Source of the DNA: Sphingomonas sp. CCH21-G11
GTDB lineage: Bacteria > Pseudomonadota > Alphaproteobacteria > Sphingomonadales > Sphingomonadaceae
Length of the DNA stretch: 64,000 bases
Direction of reading: 5' to 3'
Assembly: GCF_001555965.1 (NCBI RefSeq)
Contig: NZ_LSHX01000042.1
Coordinates: forward strand, 26,080 to 90,079
Shown: piece by piece, positions 26,967 through 36,362 of the stretch
Layout of the letters: each line of letters starts with the position of its first letter
Numbering within the stretch: the stretch's first letter is position 1
Position numbers and translations under genes: made by a program
Notes under the pieces: model-generated
Told to the model about the DNA's origin: nothing
The model's database searches: none
The model's input: only the letters and a program-made list of their open reading frames with translations

Positions 26967-28769
26967 ATGATGTACGGCACGTCCCCGCCCTTCGTCCTCG
27001 TCGACGACGCCCGCACCCCCGGCACGCCGGCACGGCTTTATCGCGACCCCGTCCGCATCCTGCGCGCCGACCGGCTCGACGCGGTCGCGCCGCTGCTCGA
27101 CGCGATCGACGCCGCGGTGGCGCAGGGCGCGCATGTCGCCGGGTTCCTGGGCTATGAGGCCGGCTTTGCGCTCGAACCCCGGCTGACGCGCCACGCCCGC
27201 ATGCTTGTCCCCGACGGCGACGACCGGCTGCCGGTCGGCTGGTTCGGTGTGTTCGACGCGGTGACGCCGATCGATGCCGATGCGTTGCACGCCGCGCTGC
27301 CGCCCGGCGACGGCGCCTATGTCGGCGCGGCGGTGCCCGAGATCGATCCGGCGGGCTATGCCGCCCGCTTTGCCACGGTGCACGACGCGATCCTGGCCGG
27401 CGACATCTATCAGGCCAACCTGACCTTTGCGGCGCGCGCGCCGGTCGCGGGCCACCCGCTGGCGCTGTACGCCGCGATCCGCGCGCGCGCCGCCGCCGGC
27501 TATGGCGGCGTGGTGTGGACGGGCGAGGACTGGCTGCTCAGCTTCTCGCCCGAGCTGTTCTTTGCCGCCGCCGACCGCCGCATCGCGGTGCGTCCGATGA
27601 AGGGCACCGCCGCGCGCGGCGACACGCCGGAGCAGGATCGCCAGGCCGCGGCGGCATTGCGCAACGACCCCAAGCAGCGCGCCGAAAACCTGATGATCGT
27701 CGACCTGATGCGCAACGACCTGTCGCGCATCGCCCGGCCGGGCAGCGTGACCGTGCCCGAGGCCTTTGCGATCGAGACCTATCCAAGCGTGCACCAGATG
27801 GTGTCGACCGTCGCCGCCGAGCTGCCTGACCGATGCCCGCCATCGACGATGCTGCGCGCGCTGTTCCCGTGCGGGTCGATCACCGGCGCGCCCAAGCTGC
27901 GCGCGATGGAAATTTTGGCCGAGGTCGAGGGCGAGCCGCGCGGCGCCTATACCGGCGCGATCGGTACGGTGACGCCGCAGGGCAGCGCGCAGTTCAACGT
28001 CGCGATCCGCACCCTGCATCTGAAGCCCGGCGCATTGCAGGCGCGCATCGGGCTGGGATCGGGGGTGGTCGCCGATTCGGTTGCCGAACAGGAATGGGCC
28101 GAATGCCTGACCAAGGCCGCGTTCCTGACGACGGGGGCGCGGCCGATCGACCTGGTCGAGACGATCGCCTTCGACCCGCTGGAGGGGATGCCGCTGCTCG
28201 AGCGCCATCTGGAGCGGATGCGCGCAAGCGCCGCCGCGCTCGGCTTTCGCTTCGACCGGCATGGCGCGCGCAACGAGCTGCAGGCCGCGACCTTCCGGCT
28301 GCGTGCGGCCGCGCGGGTCCGCCTGTTGCTCGCGCGCGGCGGCACCATTGCGATCGAGGTCGCGCCGATGCCCGCCACGCCCGCACTGCCGGTGCCGGTC
28401 GACATCCGGCCGCTGCCCGTCGACGCCGACGATTTCCGGCTGGCGCACAAGACGAGCGACCGGCGCCACTGGGCGGCGGCGCGGGCCGGAGCGACGACGT
28501 TCGACACGCTGTTCACCCACGCTGCTGGCCTGCTGACCGAGGGCAGCTTCACCTCGATCTTCGTCGAGCGGCCCGACGGCATGCTGATGACGCCGCTGCT
28601 GCGCCCCGGCATGCTGCCGGGCGTGCTGCGCGCGCACCTGATCGCGGAGGGCCGCGCGGTCGAGGCGGACCTGACCCCGGCCGATTGCGCGCAAGGATTG
28701 TTCGTCGGAAATGCGCTGCGCGGACTGATTGCTGCGCGGCTGGTTGCGGATGACGAGGGACGCGGCTAA
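26967..28769 (+). CDS. pabB: Aminodeoxychorismate synthase component I / aminodeoxychorismate lyase fusion
   Basis: A 600-residue bifunctional enzyme for p-aminobenzoate, needed for folate. Residues 1 to about 385 are PabB: DIYQANLTFAAR, then RPMKGTAARG near 210, with the Lys that marks PabB apart from anthranilate synthase, SVHQMVSTV, GSITGAPK and GLGSGVVADS. From about 390 the PLP-fold lyase PabC begins (ETIAFDPLEGMPLLERHLERM), with the PLP Lys probably in RLAHKTSDR and the LTEGSFTSIFV signature. It starts at ATG 26967 or 26970. No pabA partner is in the window; TrpG may supply ammonia. Confidence 0.9.
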   Translation: MMYGTSPPFVLVDDARTPGTPARLYRDPVRILRADRLDAVAPLLDAIDAAVAQGAHVAGFLGYEAGFALEPRLTRHARMLVPDGDDRLPVGWFGVFDAVTPIDADALHAALPPGDGAYVGAAVPEIDPAGYAARFATVHDAILAGDIYQANLTFAARAPVAGHPLALYAAIRARAAAGYGGVVWTGEDWLLSFSPELFFAAADRRIAVRPMKGTAARGDTPEQDRQAAAALRNDPKQRAENLMIVDLMRNDLSRIARPGSVTVPEAFAIETYPSVHQMVSTVAAELPDRCPPSTMLRALFPCGSITGAPKLRAMEILAEVEGEPRGAYTGAIGTVTPQGSAQFNVAIRTLHLKPGALQARIGLGSGVVADSVAEQEWAECLTKAAFLTTGARPIDLVETIAFDPLEGMPLLERHLERMRASAAALGFRFDRHGARNELQAATFRLRAAARVRLLLARGGTIAIEVAPMPATPALPVPVDIRPLPVDADDFRLAHKTSDRRHWAAARAGATTFDTLFTHAAGLLTEGSFTSIFVERPDGMLMTPLLRPGMLPGVLRAHLIAEGRAVEADLTPADCAQGLFVGNALRGLIAARLVADDEGRG

Positions 28770-28809
28770 GGCCCGCGACGATTTCCCAAGCCCGCAAAGG
28801 TCCCGCCCC

Positions 28810-30009
28810 ATGAAGCCCTCCGCCGCGCTCGGCCGCATCCAGCCCTCCGCCACGCTCGCGATGACCGCGCGCGTGTTCGAGCTGAAGCGCCAGGGCATCG
28901 ACGTGATCGGGCTGGGCGCGGGCGAGCCTGATTTCGACACCCCCGATTTCGTCAAGGATGCCGCGATCGAGGCGATCCGCGCGGGCAAGACCAAATATAC
29001 CAATGTCGACGGCACGCCCGAATTGAAGCAGGCGATCGTCGCCAAGTTCGCGCGCGACAACGCGCTGACCTATGGCATCGACCAGGTGACGGCGAATGTC
29101 GGCGGCAAGCACACGCTGTTCAACGCGATGGTCGCGACGATCGATGCGGGCGACGAGGTGGTGATCCCCGCCCCCTATTGGGTCAGCTATCCCGACGTCG
29201 TCCAGTTCGCCGGCGGCGTGCCGGTCTATATCGAAGCCGGTGCCGACCAGGCGTACAAGATCACCCCTGAACAGCTCGACGCCGCGATCACGCCGCGGAC
29301 CAAGTGGGTGATCCTCAATTCGCCGTCCAACCCGACGGGTGCGGCCTATTCAGCGGCCGAGCTGAAGGCGCTGGGCGAGGTGATCGAGCGCCACCCGCAT
29401 GTCTGGGTGTTCGCCGATGATATGTACGAGCACATCCTGTACGACGGCTTCGAGTTCGCGACGATCGCGCAGGTGTGCCCGTCGCTCTACGAGCGCACGC
29501 TGACCGTCAACGGCTGTTCCAAGGCCTATGCGATGACCGGCTGGCGGATCGGGTTCGCGGGCGGGGCGGCGTGGCTGATCAAGGCGATGGCCAAGCTGCA
29601 GTCGCAATCGACCAGCAATCCGTGCTCGATCGCCCAAGCCGCCGCCACCGCCGCGCTGACCGGCGACCAGTCGTTCCTGAAGGACCGCGCCGCCGCGTTC
29701 CAGCAGCGGCGCGACCTGGTCGTCGCTGCGCTCAACGCCATTCCCGGCATGACGTGTCCGACACCCGAAGGCGCCTTTTACGTCTATCCCGAATTCAGCG
29801 CGCTGATCGGCAAGACGACGCCCAAGGGCCAGGTGATCGACAGCGACGAGGCGATGATCGGCTATCTGCTCGACGAGGCGCGGGTGGCGGCGGTGCACGG
29901 CGCGGCGTTCGGCCTCTCCCCCGCGATGCGAATCAGCTATGCGACGTCAGAAGCGCTGCTGCGCGAGGCGATGGCGCGGATTGCGCAGGCGTGTGTAAAC
30001 TTGCGCTGA
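28810..30009 (+). CDS. aatA: Aspartate aminotransferase, class I fold type I
   Basis: PLP enzyme exchanging amino groups between aspartate (possibly also prephenate) and 2-oxoglutarate. The 399-residue product has GLGAGEPDFDTP near the start, NSPSNPTGA, and the PLP Lys238 in NGCSKAYAMTGWRIG, and ends with the substrate-binding Arg in MRISYA. It belongs to the subgroup Ib found in alphaproteobacteria and Thermus, unlike E. coli AspC. It follows the pab gene after 40 bp. Confidence 0.93.
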   Translation: MKPSAALGRIQPSATLAMTARVFELKRQGIDVIGLGAGEPDFDTPDFVKDAAIEAIRAGKTKYTNVDGTPELKQAIVAKFARDNALTYGIDQVTANVGGKHTLFNAMVATIDAGDEVVIPAPYWVSYPDVVQFAGGVPVYIEAGADQAYKITPEQLDAAITPRTKWVILNSPSNPTGAAYSAAELKALGEVIERHPHVWVFADDMYEHILYDGFEFATIAQVCPSLYERTLTVNGCSKAYAMTGWRIGFAGGAAWLIKAMAKLQSQSTSNPCSIAQAAATAALTGDQSFLKDRAAAFQQRRDLVVAALNAIPGMTCPTPEGAFYVYPEFSALIGKTTPKGQVIDSDEAMIGYLLDEARVAAVHGAAFGLSPAMRISYATSEALLREAMARIAQACVNLR

Positions 30010-30149
30010 ACGGCACGGCCAGCCGTCGTTCATCGATGCGCGGCCAGAACGATCTTGCGATCCGGCAGCGGCTCCCCATCTGACGCTCAGCGTCGACGGC
30101 GACGCCCCCGCCGAATCGCGGCGACAGAAATTGTTTCGGACCAGATGTG

Positions 30150-30305
30150 ATGCGGATTTTTCCACGCGGCAGCTTCGCGCGCCCCTTTGTCAGCGGCTTC
30201 GTGCTGGGCACGATGGGCCTGATCGCGATCCAGTCCGCCGACGCGCGGCGCGACGGCATCGGCAGGATCGTGCCCCAGGCGGCTGTAACCGAAACCACTC
30301 GCTGA
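30150..30305 (+). CDS. Possible small membrane or exported peptide
   Basis: A 51-codon frame starting at ATG 30150 in the 344-bp space between the aminotransferase and msrA. It has a basic start (RIFPRGSFARPF), one hydrophobic segment (VSGFVLGTMGLIAIQSA, about 14-30) and a polar end, as in a short single-pass or exported peptide. No strong ribosome binding site was seen. An opposite 136-codon frame across the same DNA looks like a shadow. It is listed because nothing else explains this gap. Confidence 0.4.
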   Translation: MRIFPRGSFARPFVSGFVLGTMGLIAIQSADARRDGIGRIVPQAAVTETTR

Positions 30306-30353
30306 TCGAACCCGTGCACGACTATAACGGTCGTCATGGACAAGGATCACGCG

Positions 30354-31019
30354 ATGAACTGGACTCTCCCCTCCCTCGCCATCATCGGACTGGCCGGCGC
30401 CTTCGCGCTGCTGACCCCGGTCGCGGGGCATGCCGAACGTGCGGTCGCGATTCCGGCCGCCGCGCGCGACGTGCCCGCGAGCGCGGGGCTGCAGACCGCA
30501 GTCTTCGCCGGCGGCTGCTTCTGGGGCATGGAAGCGGTGTTCGAGGAAGTGAAGGGCGTGAAGTCGGTGGTCAGCGGCTATGCCGGCGGCACCCGCGAAA
30601 CCGCGACCTATGATCAGGTGACGACCGAGCGCACCGGCCATGCCGAGGCGATCCGCATCACCTATGACCCGCGCCAGGTCAGCTACGGCACGCTGATGCG
30701 CGTCTTCTTCTCGGTGGCGCACGACCCCACCCAGCTCAACCGTCAGGGCCCCGACCGCGGCCCGAGCTATCGTTCGGCGATCTTTCCGCAGAACGCCGCC
30801 CAGAAGGCGGCAGCTGTGGCCTATATCGCCCAGCTGGGCCAGACCAAGGCCTATGCCAGCCCGATCGTGACCAAGGTCGAGAACGGCGCGTTTTACGAAG
30901 CCGAAGCCTATCACCAGGATTTCGCACGGCGGAACCCCGGGCACGGCTATATCGTGCGCTGGGACAAGCCCAAGGTGGCGGCGTTCCGCACCGCATTCCC
31001 GACGCTGCTGAAGAGCTGA
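30354..31019 (+). CDS. msrA: Peptide-methionine (S)-S-oxide reductase, exported
   Basis: Repairs oxidised methionine using thiol reductants. From the ATG at 30354 (221 aa) the N-terminus is a signal peptide (SLAIIGLAGAFALLTP, cleavage after about GHA), so the enzyme is periplasmic. The MsrA core follows with catalytic Cys55 in GGCFWGMEAVFEEVKGV, then GYAGG, TGHAEAIRITYDP, and EAYHQDF near the end. The in-frame ATG at 30336 is less likely: AAGGA lies 9 bases before 30354. A -10-like CTATAA is about 30 bp upstream. No msrB partner is nearby. Confidence 0.92.
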   Translation: MNWTLPSLAIIGLAGAFALLTPVAGHAERAVAIPAAARDVPASAGLQTAVFAGGCFWGMEAVFEEVKGVKSVVSGYAGGTRETATYDQVTTERTGHAEAIRITYDPRQVSYGTLMRVFFSVAHDPTQLNRQGPDRGPSYRSAIFPQNAAQKAAAVAYIAQLGQTKAYASPIVTKVENGAFYEAEAYHQDFARRNPGHGYIVRWDKPKVAAFRTAFPTLLKS

Positions 31020-31093
31020 GCGTCGGCGGCTGACAGCACCGGTGCGCGCGCCCCTTGCGAAGGGGGCGCGCGCGCTCCTATGAGCGCGGTCGC

Positions 31094-32692
31094 ATGGGCA
31101 TTTCCGATCCCCGACCGCTGCACTGGTGGCAGACGCGCTGGTTCGTCGTGCTCGCCGCGATCGTCGCCGCCATTCCGCTGGTCTGGCCGGACATTCCGCC
31201 GCTGGTCGACCTGCCCGGCCATATGGGCCGCTATCGCGTTCAGCAGGCATGGGACGCCGCGCCGCACCTGCACGAATGGTATCGGTTTGAATGGGCGCTG
31301 ATCGGCAATCTCGGCCTCGACCTGCTGATGGTCGTGCTCGAGCCGCTGATCGGGCTGGAACCCGCGGTCAAGCTGGTGGTGCTGACCATCCCGCCGCTGA
31401 CCGTGCTTGGTCTGCTGTGGATCGCGCGCGAGGTGCATGGCCGCATCCCGGCGACCGCGCTGTTCGCGCTCCCGCTCGCCTACAGCTTCCCCTTCCATTT
31501 CGGCTTCGTCAATTTCGCGCTGTCGATGGCGCTGGCGCTCAACGCCTTCGCGCTGTGGCTGCGCCTGGCGCGGCTGGAGCAGACCAGGCTGCGCGCGGTG
31601 GTGTTTGTGCCGATCGGGCTGGTGATCTGGGTCACGCATACCTTCGGCTGGGGGACGTTGGGGCTGCTCGCCTTTTCGGCCGAGCTGATCCGCCAGCACG
31701 ACAAACGCGGCGGCTGGATCGCGCCGTGGTTTCACGCGGGGGTGCACTGTATCGCGCTGCTCCCCCCCGCCATCCTGATGCTGGCGTGGCGCGCGTCGGG
31801 CGATGCCACCGGCCAGACGGGCGACTGGTTCGACTGGCGGCTGAAGATGCAGTGGGTGACGATGGTGCTGCGCGACCGCTGGCAGCTGTTCGACCTCGCT
31901 TCGGTCGGCATCCTCTATCTCATCCTGTTCAAGGGCTTTCGCGATCCCAACATCCAGTATTCGCGCCATTTGAGCGCGTCGGTGGTCTTCCTGCTCGCGA
32001 TCTTCATCCTGCTGCCGCGCGTGGTGTTCGGATCGGCCTATGCCGACATGCGGCTGGCGCCCTATCTGTTCGCGATCGCGCTGATCGCGCTCAGGCCAAA
32101 GCCGGGGCTGACGATCCGCGGCGCGACGCTGCTGGCGGCGGCGGGGCTGGCGTTTTTCGGCGCGCGTATCGCGGGCACGACGTACAGCTTCTGGCTTTAC
32201 GACCGCGATTATGACCGCGAGCTCGCCGCGCTCGACCGGTTGCCGATGCAATCGCGACTGGTGACCTTTGTCGGCGAGACGTGCTTCAACGAATGGCGGA
32301 TGACCCGGCTGGAGCATTTGCCGGGCATCGCGCTGGCGCGGCGGCTGGCCTATGCCAACGACCAATGGTCGATGGCGGGCGGCCAGTTGCTGACCACCCG
32401 CTACAAGATCGCGGGGCGGTTCGCGCACGATCCGTCGGAGCTGGTGACGGATGTCCAGTGTCCGCGCCAATATTGGCGGCCGGTCGCGCGCGCGCTGACC
32501 CGCTTTCCGCGCGAGGCGTTCGACCATGTGTGGATGATCCAGCCTCCCCCGTATGACGAGCGGCTGCACCAGGGATTGCAGCCGCTATGGCGCAACGGGC
32601 GCAGCGGCCTCTATCGCGTCGACCCGCGCATTCCACCGGCCGAGCTGCGACCGGAGGACACGCCGCGCCACTGGCTCATGCGGACCTCCTGA
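31094..32692 (+). CDS. Polytopic membrane protein of unknown function
   Basis: A 532-residue protein with about ten to eleven membrane helices spread over residues 15-370, followed by a soluble domain of about 160 residues. Between helices 1 and 2 an extended acidic loop (PLVDLPGHMGRYR) resembles the first loop of GT-C glycosyltransferases, but no family match can be claimed. The C-terminal part carries Cys residues and aromatic-rich segments, probably periplasmic. I chose the ATG at 31094; earlier in-frame starts lie in a GC-rich repeat after msrA. Its last 17 bp overlap the convergent gene at 32676. Confidence 0.65.
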   Translation: MGISDPRPLHWWQTRWFVVLAAIVAAIPLVWPDIPPLVDLPGHMGRYRVQQAWDAAPHLHEWYRFEWALIGNLGLDLLMVVLEPLIGLEPAVKLVVLTIPPLTVLGLLWIAREVHGRIPATALFALPLAYSFPFHFGFVNFALSMALALNAFALWLRLARLEQTRLRAVVFVPIGLVIWVTHTFGWGTLGLLAFSAELIRQHDKRGGWIAPWFHAGVHCIALLPPAILMLAWRASGDATGQTGDWFDWRLKMQWVTMVLRDRWQLFDLASVGILYLILFKGFRDPNIQYSRHLSASVVFLLAIFILLPRVVFGSAYADMRLAPYLFAIALIALRPKPGLTIRGATLLAAAGLAFFGARIAGTTYSFWLYDRDYDRELAALDRLPMQSRLVTFVGETCFNEWRMTRLEHLPGIALARRLAYANDQWSMAGGQLLTTRYKIAGRFAHDPSELVTDVQCPRQYWRPVARALTRFPREAFDHVWMIQPPPYDERLHQGLQPLWRNGRSGLYRVDPRIPPAELRPEDTPRHWLMRTS

Positions 32693-33824
32693 ACGGCGTC
32701 AGCTCGCCCAGATATTCTTGCTCGACCGCGACCGCGGCACGCTCGCGCACCAGGAAATCGTCGACGGCGCGACGAAAACTGGGGTCGGGCAGATAATGGG
32801 CGGACCACGTCGTCACCGGCACATAGCCGCGCGCCAGCTTGTGCTCGCCCTGTGCGCCCGCCTCCACCGTCGCCAGACCGCGCGCGATGGCGGCGTCGAT
32901 CGCCTGATAATAGCACAGCTCGAAATGGAGGAAGGGCACGTCCTCCACGCAGCCCCAGTAGCGGCCATAGAGCGTGTCGGCGCCGATCAGGTTGAGCGCG
33001 CCCGCGATCGGCCGGTCGCCGCGCATCGCGAACATCAACAGCACGCGGTCGCCCATGCGTTCGCCGAGCAGCGAGAAGAAGCTGCGGGTCAGATAGGGCT
33101 GCCCCCATTTGCGCGCGCCGGTATCCTGGTAGAAGTCCCAGAACGCATCCCAATGCGCTTCGGTGATCTCGCCGCCGGTCAGGTGCTCGACGCGCAGCCC
33201 GTCGAGCGCGGCGGCGCGTTCCTTGCGGATCGCCTTGCGCTTGCGGCTGGCGAGATCGCCGAGAAAGGCGTCGAAGTCGCCATAGCCGTGATTGTGCCAA
33301 TGGAACTGCACGCCCGCGCGGGTCAGCCAGCCGGCGCGCTCGAACACCGGCAGCTGGCCGGGCGCGACGAAGGTCGCGTGCGCCGAGGACAGGCCGTTCT
33401 GAACCGCGACCGATTCGATCGCGGCGATCAGCTCGCCCGCGCGGCGATCGCCCGCATCGGGCCGGACGAGCAGCCGCGGCCCCGGCACCGGGGTGAAGGG
33501 CACGGCGAGCTGGAGCTTGGGATAATAACGGCCGCCGGCGCGGTGCCACGCGTCGGCCCAGCCATGGTCGAAGACATATTCGCCCTGGCTGTGCCCCTTG
33601 AGATAGGCGGGTGCGATCGCGGCGGGTGCCCCGTCGGCACCGTCGATGATGATCGGCGCGGGTTGCCAGCCGGTGCCCGGACCGACCGACCCCGATTCCT
33701 CCAGGATCGTCAGAAAAGCATGGGCGAGGAACGGGTTGTCCGCGCCCGCGCACGCATCCCACTGCGCGGCCGGGATCGCACTGACGCCTTCGGCAATACG
33801 GGCGATGAGCGGCGGAGACGTCAC
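32676..33824 (-). CDS. FemAB/GNAT-like acyltransferase family protein (COG3146)
   Basis: A 382-residue soluble protein of the peptidoglycan-biosynthesis/recognition family, with a GNAT-related fold as in FemAB and N-acyltransferases. Typical segments are NPFLAHAFLTILEESG near the start, DHGWADAWHRAGGRYYPKLQ, SRKRKAIRKERAAA, FYQDTGARKWGQPYLTRSFF, LYGRYWGC and GEHKLARGYVP. The true substrate of the bacterial group is not established. It converges on and overlaps the membrane gene before it by 17 bp, and its own start lies 64 bp from the end of mscS. Confidence 0.8.
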   Translation of the reverse strand: MTSPPLIARIAEGVSAIPAAQWDACAGADNPFLAHAFLTILEESGSVGPGTGWQPAPIIIDGADGAPAAIAPAYLKGHSQGEYVFDHGWADAWHRAGGRYYPKLQLAVPFTPVPGPRLLVRPDAGDRRAGELIAAIESVAVQNGLSSAHATFVAPGQLPVFERAGWLTRAGVQFHWHNHGYGDFDAFLGDLASRKRKAIRKERAAALDGLRVEHLTGGEITEAHWDAFWDFYQDTGARKWGQPYLTRSFFSLLGERMGDRVLLMFAMRGDRPIAGALNLIGADTLYGRYWGCVEDVPFLHFELCYYQAIDAAIARGLATVEAGAQGEHKLARGYVPVTTWSAHYLPDPSFRRAVDDFLVRERAAVAVEQEYLGELTPFRRSA

Positions 33825-33888
33825 GGCGCCAGATGTAGAGGCTGTCGGCGGCGGTGCAATGCCGCCCCCGGGGCAGGGCGCGCCGGGT

Positions 33889-35169
33889 TCACGCCGGCGG
33901 GGCGGCGCCGGGCCAGCTTTTCACGTGCACGTCGCGCTGCGGGAACGGGATTTCGACGCCATGTTCCTTGAACAGCCACCACACCCGGTTGAGCACGTCG
34001 GAGCGCACATTGCCGACGCCGCCTTCGGGATCGCTGATCCACGCCAGGATTTCATGGTCGACCGAGCTGTCGCCGAACTGGGTCAGCCAGACATTGGGCG
34101 GCGGCGATTTGAGCACGCGGGGGCTTTCCTCGGCAGCGCGCAGCATCAGTTGCTGCGCGAGCCGCAGGTCGCAGCCATAGGCGACGCCGAGCGGGATGCG
34201 CACGCGCACGTTGCGATCCGAATAGGACCAGTTTTCGACCCGCTCGGTCATCAGGATCTCGTTCGGGATCAGATGCTCCTTGCCGTCGCGGGTGATGACC
34301 GACACCGCGCGCACCCCGATCTTCTTGACCCAGCCGGCATCGTCGCCGACGACGATGACGTCGCCCGGCTTGATCGACCGGTCCATCAGCAGGATGATCC
34401 CGGCGATCAGGTTGCCCACCGTCTTTTGCAGGCCGAAGCCGACCGCCAGCCCGAGCGCGCCCGAAAACACCGCGAAGGTGGTGAGGTCGATGCCGAGCAG
34501 GTCGACGCCCACGAAGAAGGCGACGACGATGATCGCGATGCCCGCGAGCTTCTGGAACAGCACGCGCTGGGCGGGATCGAAGCCGGCCGACTGGCCGATG
34601 GCATGATTGATCACCCGGCTGGCGAGCCGGGCGGCGGCGAACAGCACGATTCCGGCGATCAGCACGGTGGTGACCGACCAAAGACTGACGCGCCGCGCGC
34701 CGACATCGATGCCGACGCGGTCGAGCGTGGTCGCGACCGGCGTCAGGCCGCCGACCGCCGAACTGAACAGCGCGACGAAGACGAAGCCGGCGACGCCCCA
34801 GGCCGCAAAGGGCGGGAGGCGTACGCCGCGCAGCAGCGCAAGCGCCGCCAGTGCCGCCGCCGCGCTCCAGGCAAAGCCGATCGGCAGCGACGCCAGCGGT
34901 CGCCAGGGCCACGCCGCGAAGATCAGCGCGAGCAACAGCGCGGCACCGGCATGGCGGACGATGGCGCCGATGCGCGGCGCAAACGCCCCGTGCAGCCCGG
35001 CGCGCTCCTCCGCCAGCCGGGTGAGCCGGGGGGCGACCGCGCGGCCGATCAGAACGCCGGCCGCCAGCGCCGCCAGCGTGAGGCCGCTCGCGGCGGCGAG
35101 CTCGACCAGTTCGGGCGTGGTCGGCACCGCGACGTCGAGGCCGCCGAACCAGGCCGTCACCCGCTTCAT
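33889..35169 (-). CDS. Mechanosensitive ion channel, MscS family
   Basis: A 426-residue inner-membrane channel for osmotic downshock. Four to five hydrophobic helices lead to the pore helix and beta domain: FSGALGLAVGFGLQKTVGNLIAGIILLMDRSIKPGD (about 235-270) is the MscS signature, with the small-residue pore helix, followed by VKKIGVRAVSVITRDGKEHLIPN. It is longer than E. coli MscS because of extra N-terminal helices. The start overlaps the metC stop by ATGA (35166-35169), so it is the last gene of sseA-metC-mscS. Confidence 0.88.
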   Translation of the reverse strand: MKRVTAWFGGLDVAVPTTPELVELAAASGLTLAALAAGVLIGRAVAPRLTRLAEERAGLHGAFAPRIGAIVRHAGAALLLALIFAAWPWRPLASLPIGFAWSAAAALAALALLRGVRLPPFAAWGVAGFVFVALFSSAVGGLTPVATTLDRVGIDVGARRVSLWSVTTVLIAGIVLFAAARLASRVINHAIGQSAGFDPAQRVLFQKLAGIAIIVVAFFVGVDLLGIDLTTFAVFSGALGLAVGFGLQKTVGNLIAGIILLMDRSIKPGDVIVVGDDAGWVKKIGVRAVSVITRDGKEHLIPNEILMTERVENWSYSDRNVRVRIPLGVAYGCDLRLAQQLMLRAAEESPRVLKSPPPNVWLTQFGDSSVDHEILAWISDPEGGVGNVRSDVLNRVWWLFKEHGVEIPFPQRDVHVKSWPGAAPPA

Positions 35170-36362
35170 GTCGCCGCGCGGAACCGGTCGAGCCCGGCGG
35201 CGAGGTCGGCGATCAGGTCGGCGGGATCCTCCAGCCCGATCTGGAGCCGGACGACCGGCCCCTCGGCCTGCCAGCGGGTGGCGGTGCGATAGCGCGCCGG
35301 ATCGACCGGCAGCGCGAGGCTTTCGAACCCGCCCCAGCTATAGCCGATGCCGAACAGGTCGAGCCCGTCGATCAACGCCGCCCGCGCCGCATCGTCGCCG
35401 CCGGCGAGCACGAAGGCGAACAGCCCGCTCGACCCGCGAAAGTCGCGCGCGAACAGGTCGTGCCCCGGACAGCCGGGCAGCGCGGGGTGGAGCACCCGCG
35501 CCACCTCGGACCGCGATTCGAGCCAGCGGGCAATGGCGAGTGCGCTGGCGCCGTGCTGGCGCATCCGCACGCCCAGCGTGCGCAGGCCGCGGCTGGCAAG
35601 CCAGGCGTCGTCGGGGCTGACGCACTGGCCAAGCTGGTGGCTGGTCTCGCGCAGCGCCGCGAAGCGGCCGGGCGCAGCGGTGACCGATCCCAGCATGACG
35701 TCGGAATGGCCGACGACATATTTGGTGCAGGCGAGGATGGCATAGTCGACCCCCATCGCGATCACGGGGAGCAGCAGCGGGGTTGCCCAGGTATTGTCGA
35801 TCAGCGTCGTCACCCCGCGCGCCTTTGCCGCCGCGACGATGGCGGGCACGTCCTGCACCTCGAAGGTCAGGCTGCCCGGGCTTTCCATGAAGATCGCGCG
35901 CGTCGCCGGGCCGATCAGGTCGGCGATCCCCGCGCCGATCAGCGGGTCGTAGAAGCGCGTGGCGATGCCCATGCGCCGGAGCAGCCCCGTCGCCAGGCTT
36001 CGCGTCGGATCATAGGCGCTGTCGGTCAGCAGCAGCTCGTCGCCGGGCGACAGCACCGCAAGCAACGCGGCGGCGATCGCCGCGACGCCGGAGGGGTAGA
36101 GGAAGGTCGCCTCCGCCCCCGGCTCGAGCGCGGTCAGCGCGTCGGCGAGCGCCCACTGGGTCGGTGTGCCGCGTCGGCCGTAGAACAGCGTGTGGTGGGT
36201 GTCGCTGCGCGCGGTGGCGCGCAGGTCGGCGACCGAATCGTACAGGATCGTCGACGCGCGCCAGACCGGCGGGTTGACGATGCCCGTCGTCCATTCCGGG
36301 CGGCGGCCGGCCGTGACCAGGCGCGTATCGTCGCCCCGGTCGCGGTCGCCGCCCCCCGCCAT
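35166..36362 (-). CDS. metC: Cystathionine beta-lyase, Cys/Met-metabolism PLP family
   Basis: PLP enzyme of the gamma-family, most likely cleaving cystathionine to homocysteine, pyruvate and ammonia. The 398 residues show the tetramer/PLP signature: YGRRGTPTQWALADAL (61-76), YPSGVAAIAAAL (89-100), LIDNTWATP and the PLP Lys214 in ACTKYVVGHSD. The subgroup resembles alphaproteobacterial MetC. The ATG follows the sseA TGA with no gap, and its own end overlaps mscS. Cystathionine gamma-synthase activity cannot be excluded. Confidence 0.88.
   Translation of the reverse strand: MAGGGDRDRGDDTRLVTAGRRPEWTTGIVNPPVWRASTILYDSVADLRATARSDTHHTLFYGRRGTPTQWALADALTALEPGAEATFLYPSGVAAIAAALLAVLSPGDELLLTDSAYDPTRSLATGLLRRMGIATRFYDPLIGAGIADLIGPATRAIFMESPGSLTFEVQDVPAIVAAAKARGVTTLIDNTWATPLLLPVIAMGVDYAILACTKYVVGHSDVMLGSVTAAPGRFAALRETSHQLGQCVSPDDAWLASRGLRTLGVRMRQHGASALAIARWLESRSEVARVLHPALPGCPGHDLFARDFRGSSGLFAFVLAGGDDAARAALIDGLDLFGIGYSWGGFESLALPVDPARYRTATRWQAEGPVVRLQIGLEDPADLIADLAAGLDRFRAAT

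Noticed and set aside
26574..29060. 828-codon minus-strand frame across the pab and aminotransferase genes
   Set aside because: It is antisense to well-conserved enzymes with all catalytic motifs. Long stop-free shadows are expected at this GC content.
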